DNA from: Branchiostoma floridae
Taxonomy: Eukaryota > Chordata > Leptocardii > Amphioxiformes > Branchiostomatidae
Reading direction: 5' to 3'
NCBI RefSeq assembly: GCF_000003815.2
Contig: NC_049987.1
Location: 9,721,503-9,785,502 of the forward strand
DNA length: 64,000 bases
Below the pieces are notes generated by a model. The model did not search any database. It worked only from the letters and a program-made list of their open reading frames with translations, and was not told the origin of the DNA. A program made the translations under genes and the position numbers. Positions 60,614 through 64,000 of the stretch are shown here, in pieces; position 1 is the stretch's first letter, and each line of letters begins with the position of its first letter.

Positions 60614-61028
60614 CTTGTGTTTTTGAGCTAAAATGTGCTAAAAAGGCTCACATTTGTCGGAGGAAACAAAAACACAGGAAGGAAAGGGCTGGGCCACTTC
60701 CTGAAACCGAGGCTGGCGCCGAGCATTGTGGGAAAATAAAGGTCAGAGGTTACATACACCTGTCAACCTAAAAAATATGAAAATTTCATGTTTTGGTGTA
60801 TTTTGTTGAAAAACAGGGTAATGTTGGGGATGTTGTGAAATACTTTCATGCACCAAGTCATACTGTGTATTGTCGAAGATTTCACTGCAATTCATAATTG
60901 GTAAAACCAAGGAGGTTTAATTACAGCTTCGTTGTCTTTGGTTTTGTCTTTTGGATCAACTTTATATCTACATGTTGGATATTGTATCTGAAATACCAGT
61001 AATCCACCTTCTGAATGACATTGCATGG

Positions 61029-61064
61029 TGACGTCATGCTAAGTCACGTGACTGCTAGCTATAT
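61029..61064 (+). promoter_or_regulatory. External promoter elements of the 7SL gene
   Basis: TGACGTCA (61029-61036, a perfect CRE/ATF site), CACGTG (61045-61050) and TATA-like CTATAT (61059-61064) lie 63, 47 and 33 bases before the RNA start. Human 7SL genes also use an upstream ATF/CRE site with internal pol III elements. Confidence 0.7.
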
Positions 61065-61091
61065 GCTCCTAGAAACTGGCCGTAGCGCTCA

Positions 61092-61390
61092 GCTGGGCGT
61101 GGTGGCGCGCGCCTGTAATCCAGCTACCTGGAGGCTGGGGTTGGTGGACCGCTTGAGGCCGGGGGTTCTGCGGCGTGCTGTCCTATGGCGATCGGGCGTC
61201 CACGCTAAGTTCGGCATCGATATGGTTACCCCGGGGGAGCCCAGGGCAACCAGGTCGTCTAAGGAGGGACGCACCGGCCCAGGTTGGAAACAAAGCAGGC
61301 AAAAGTCCCCGTGTCGATCAGTAGCGGGATCGCGCCCGTGAATAGGCACTGCGTCTCAGCCCGGCCAATATAGTGGGACCCAACTCTTTT
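61092..61390 (+). ncRNA. RN7SL: Signal recognition particle RNA (7SL), full length
   Basis: This is the RNA scaffold of the signal recognition particle, which pauses translation and targets ribosomes to the ER. The 5' end GCTGGGCGTGGTGGCGCG and the following TGTAATCCAGCTACC match the Alu domain. Internal blocks GTTCGGCATCGATATGG, GGAAACAAAGCAGG and GATCAGTAGCGGGATCGCGC match the S domain and helix 8. The 3' end runs GGGACCCAACTCTTTT with a pol III T-run at 61387-61392. Its length, about 299 nt, equals human 7SL. It lies 478 bp from the NCKAP1 start codon, head-to-head. Confidence 0.97.
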
Positions 61391-61624
61391 TTCACTCTTT
61401 TTATCTCAATATTTCATTATAACATGAGAAGACAGAGTACATTTCACATAAATTTTGACATTTCACCCCCTAAAATGCATTTTTTTAAGAACTCACTATG
61501 TACATCTATCAAGTACCATGTGACAGCCAAGCGATATCATGTACACAGAACGATCGCAGCCAATCGATATCATGTGCACCGAACAGACTTTCCTTGTTAC
61601 TTATGAGCACTAGTATCATGCGTC

Positions 61625-61956
61625 CTTTACTTTCGTATTTTGACTGTGTTCGTACTCGTTTTGCATTTATAAAACACCCCTTCACACTTTTTTAATTCTA
61701 CCGTTACACTGTTCAACTAAAAACGAAAGCGCAGACACACGCTACTGAAACCACAACCTTCTTGACGAAGGTAATAAGCACACAGAAGCCCTTTACTTTC
61801 GTATTTTGACTGTGTTCGTACTCGTTTTGCATTTATAAAACACCCCTTCACACTTTTTTAATTCTACCGTTACACTGTTCAACTAAAAACGAAAGCGCAG
61901 ACACACGCTACTGAAACCACAACCTTCTTGACGAAGGTAATAAGCACACAGAAGCC
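61625..61956. repeat. Perfect 166-bp tandem duplication
   Basis: Units 61625-61790 and 61791-61956 appear identical throughout. Such identity means a very recent event or an assembly artefact joining two haplotypes. Non-coding. Confidence 0.9.
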
Positions 61957-63492
61957 GAAATTTTACGTGCAAATAAAGATCCATATATTACACCAAGTGA
62001 AGAAAAATTGAACTGTTACATGCAGTCTGCCGACTCCAACTCTCAGCCATTCTTTGTTTTTGAGCTTGATTGCCTTTGCAGTGATTCTGCGCTAACTTTG
62101 TACATTCGTCATTTCCAGACTACCAGTTGAACATCACCTTTCCTTATCATTATTATTACATTTCTAAGCAACTGAACATCAAACAAATCAACACCGCGCT
62201 AGTGATACTCCCCTAATTAGTACACTTACTTTGATAAAGAAAACTGGACTACGATTGTATATTCAAGACAACTATTTGCCACTCCAGTTTTGGAAATAAG
62301 AACTTCAAATGATTCCCAGTAATGATCAAGTTGGCATTTGTTACACAACGCGTAACGACATCTCAAAGTGCTTGTGGCACCGAAAATACTACATTTTCCT
62401 GATTACATTCTACTATGATAAGTAATATTGAACAAATACAGAACATACACGTCTCTGATGTTATTGAACATCGAATCCTACAGATTCAGTTCTTGATTCA
62501 TGCCTAATCAAATCAAAATCCTTTCGCTGACGTCACAAAGTGAACGCGAAAGCCGCTTCAGAAGCTAGCTGGATCCGCAGCTTCTGAATTTCTGGTCTAA
62601 AACTATTAATGATATTATGATAATACAATTATTTCAATGCACCATATGGGCTACTCCTACACTTTTTTGTATTTCAAAGCTCGAGCACAATGAAAAACAC
62701 ACTACTACGAAAGGTCAGCAGCGTTACAATTACAACATTCTACTTGCTTTATCCCGCCTTGCAACTCAGCCTTGGCAGTTACAATATACATTTCATAGGA
62801 TATTTATCAGCCCTCATTTACTCCCTGTCTGATGTGAGACATATTCTGGCCAATGTCAATAAGGCAAACCAAGGATAATCGATTGCTCTAATGTAATGCT
62901 TTGACAATAATGGTTACAAACCAATTTACAAGTATGCTTCTAGAATGATGTCGATCTGATTTGATTAGAATCTTCTCAAAAGGCAATTATTGAAATATGC
63001 TAGTATATGTACAGTACATAATTTTCTGCCTCAATCATTCATGCTCAAATAATCTTAAAGTGTCTTCCTTGTATTAATAGTCTGACAGACACGGTTTATA
63101 TATCTCCTTACTTTTACCTGCCTCCCGCAGGATACTATAATCCAGAAAAAGTACTACTTCTTGCATGAGTTTTTAAAGATTCATATGGTACTTATATGTT
63201 TATAGCTCTAAACAAAATAAATATGATGGTAATACTGATAATGTAACTGCCTTTTCCTAATAACACACATTTCTAAAAACATTACGAGTTCTACGCTGGA
63301 TAACGACATCCATGTCCTTCTTTCAACGCAATCTCGATGAAATGAATGTCCTACTTGTAGGTCTATATTGAACATTGACACAATAGAATTTGAAATCATT
63401 GAGATTTGCATGTAATGCATCAATGCAGCCTATTGTCTGCTACTGGTGGATACCTTGTATTTTTGCTCAAATAAGCCGGCCATTGAGACATT
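61957..63492. other. No gene recognised
   Basis: AT-rich, short ORFs only; no paired ends or RNA motifs that I can support. Confidence 0.5.
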
Positions 63493-63701
63493 GTAGACTC
63501 CGTTGAAGTATTCGAACGGGGCGGGGCGTCTCGGGACGGGGCAGAATCGCTGTCACGGCAATCTCGCTTTCACAGCAAACTCCCTTCCTCGGCAAACTCC
63601 CTTTCCCGGCACAAGAGAACCCAGCCAACGTTGAAAATCGCGAACCAACGCTCCGCCCCTCGATAAGAACCAGCCCCGTTCGAAGACTGCAACGGAGTCT
63701 A
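63493..63701. mobile_element. 209-bp hAT-like MITE
   Basis: The same ends as the element at 20716-21225 (GTAGACTCCGTTG ... CAACGGAGTCTA), flanked by perfect 8-bp repeats GAGACATT at 63485-63492 and 63702-63709. Confidence 0.9.
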
Positions 63702-64000
63702 GAGACATTGAAACAAGCGCTCTTACCTCGCAGTAAAGGCCATTCTCATCGGCTAGTATTTCACATTGGGCCCTATTGGCACTCTAACGGATCGATCTCA
63801 ATAACTATGTACACGTTCTTAACAGATTGAAAAAAGTTGTCAACGATTTCTGGTCGACATTCTTTCATAAATTATATACTAGTATTCTCTGCTATTTTCT
63901 ATCTTTCTAATCTCATTCTATCAGCATGTGATTTCCATGCAACTAGCAAAGATTTTGCATAATTTGAAAGGCTAAAAAATATAAGCTCATTTTAATTGGT

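Noticed and set aside
61015-61349. ORFs of 108 and 86 residues
   Set aside because: They are readings of the 7SL RNA gene and its promoter; the shorter one near 27724-27969 is the same sequence in the deleted copy.
1-64000. CRISPR arrays, operons or phage-like systems
   Set aside because: Introns, poly(A) signals, 7SL RNA and WAVE/CCT genes show animal nuclear DNA; none of these bacterial systems is present.

Overview
Eukaryotic, intron-rich nuclear DNA from an animal. I place it in an invertebrate deuterostome, most likely a lancelet (Branchiostoma-type). The protein genes are very close to vertebrate orthologues in sequence and length, introns are many and short to medium, and the non-coding DNA is packed with small foldback elements carrying clear target-site duplications. 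The species call is inference. Two 100-base N gaps (368-467 and 20953-21052) show a draft assembly, and two conserved genes carry a coding lesion each, so base-level errors must be kept in mind.

Layout. 1-3084: mostly unexplained DNA with one interrupted ORF and a strong hairpin. 3085-17830 (+): CCT8, the theta subunit of the TRiC/CCT chaperonin, 16 coding exons and about 545 residues, with one 1-base frameshift in exon 6. Its introns hold a tRNA-derived SINE, a TTAA-flanked stretch with a decayed cysteine-rich ORF, hAT-like and Harbinger-like foldback elements, and two well-spliced coding-like exons I cannot assign. 18043-19023 (-): an intronless, disordered orphan protein, convergent with CCT8. 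19024-22170: repeats. 22178-23086 (+): a membrane-protein exon. 24208-25704 (+): a single-exon leucine-rich-repeat receptor-like protein with a repeated tyrosine motif in its tail. 27675-27877 (-): an internally deleted copy of the SRP (7SL) RNA gene. 28322-30821 (+): acylphosphatase, ACYP2-like, with a 17-nt microexon and two alternative C-terminal exons. 32946-60613 (-): NCKAP1/HEM-2 of the WAVE complex, 32 coding exons and about 1136 codons. 61092-61390 (+): full-length 7SL RNA, head-to-head with NCKAP1. 61391-64000: repeats, including a 166-bp perfect tandem duplication and a 209-bp hAT-like element.

The genes are unrelated housekeeping functions (protein folding, acyl-phosphate hydrolysis, actin regulation, protein targeting) and form no operon-like unit. 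ACYP2/NCKAP1 and CCT8/orphan are tail-to-tail pairs with poly(A) signals within about 40-110 bp of each other.

The most unusual signals are local duplications that touch gene parts: (i) a 203-nt 7SL derivative whose transcribed part is identical to the full gene while its flanks have diverged; (ii) three extra copies of the last 63 nt of NCKAP1 exon 7, each with its own AG acceptor and GT donor and each in frame; (iii) repeated partial copies of NCKAP1 exon 16; (iv) paired ACYP C-terminal exons of identical length and phase.
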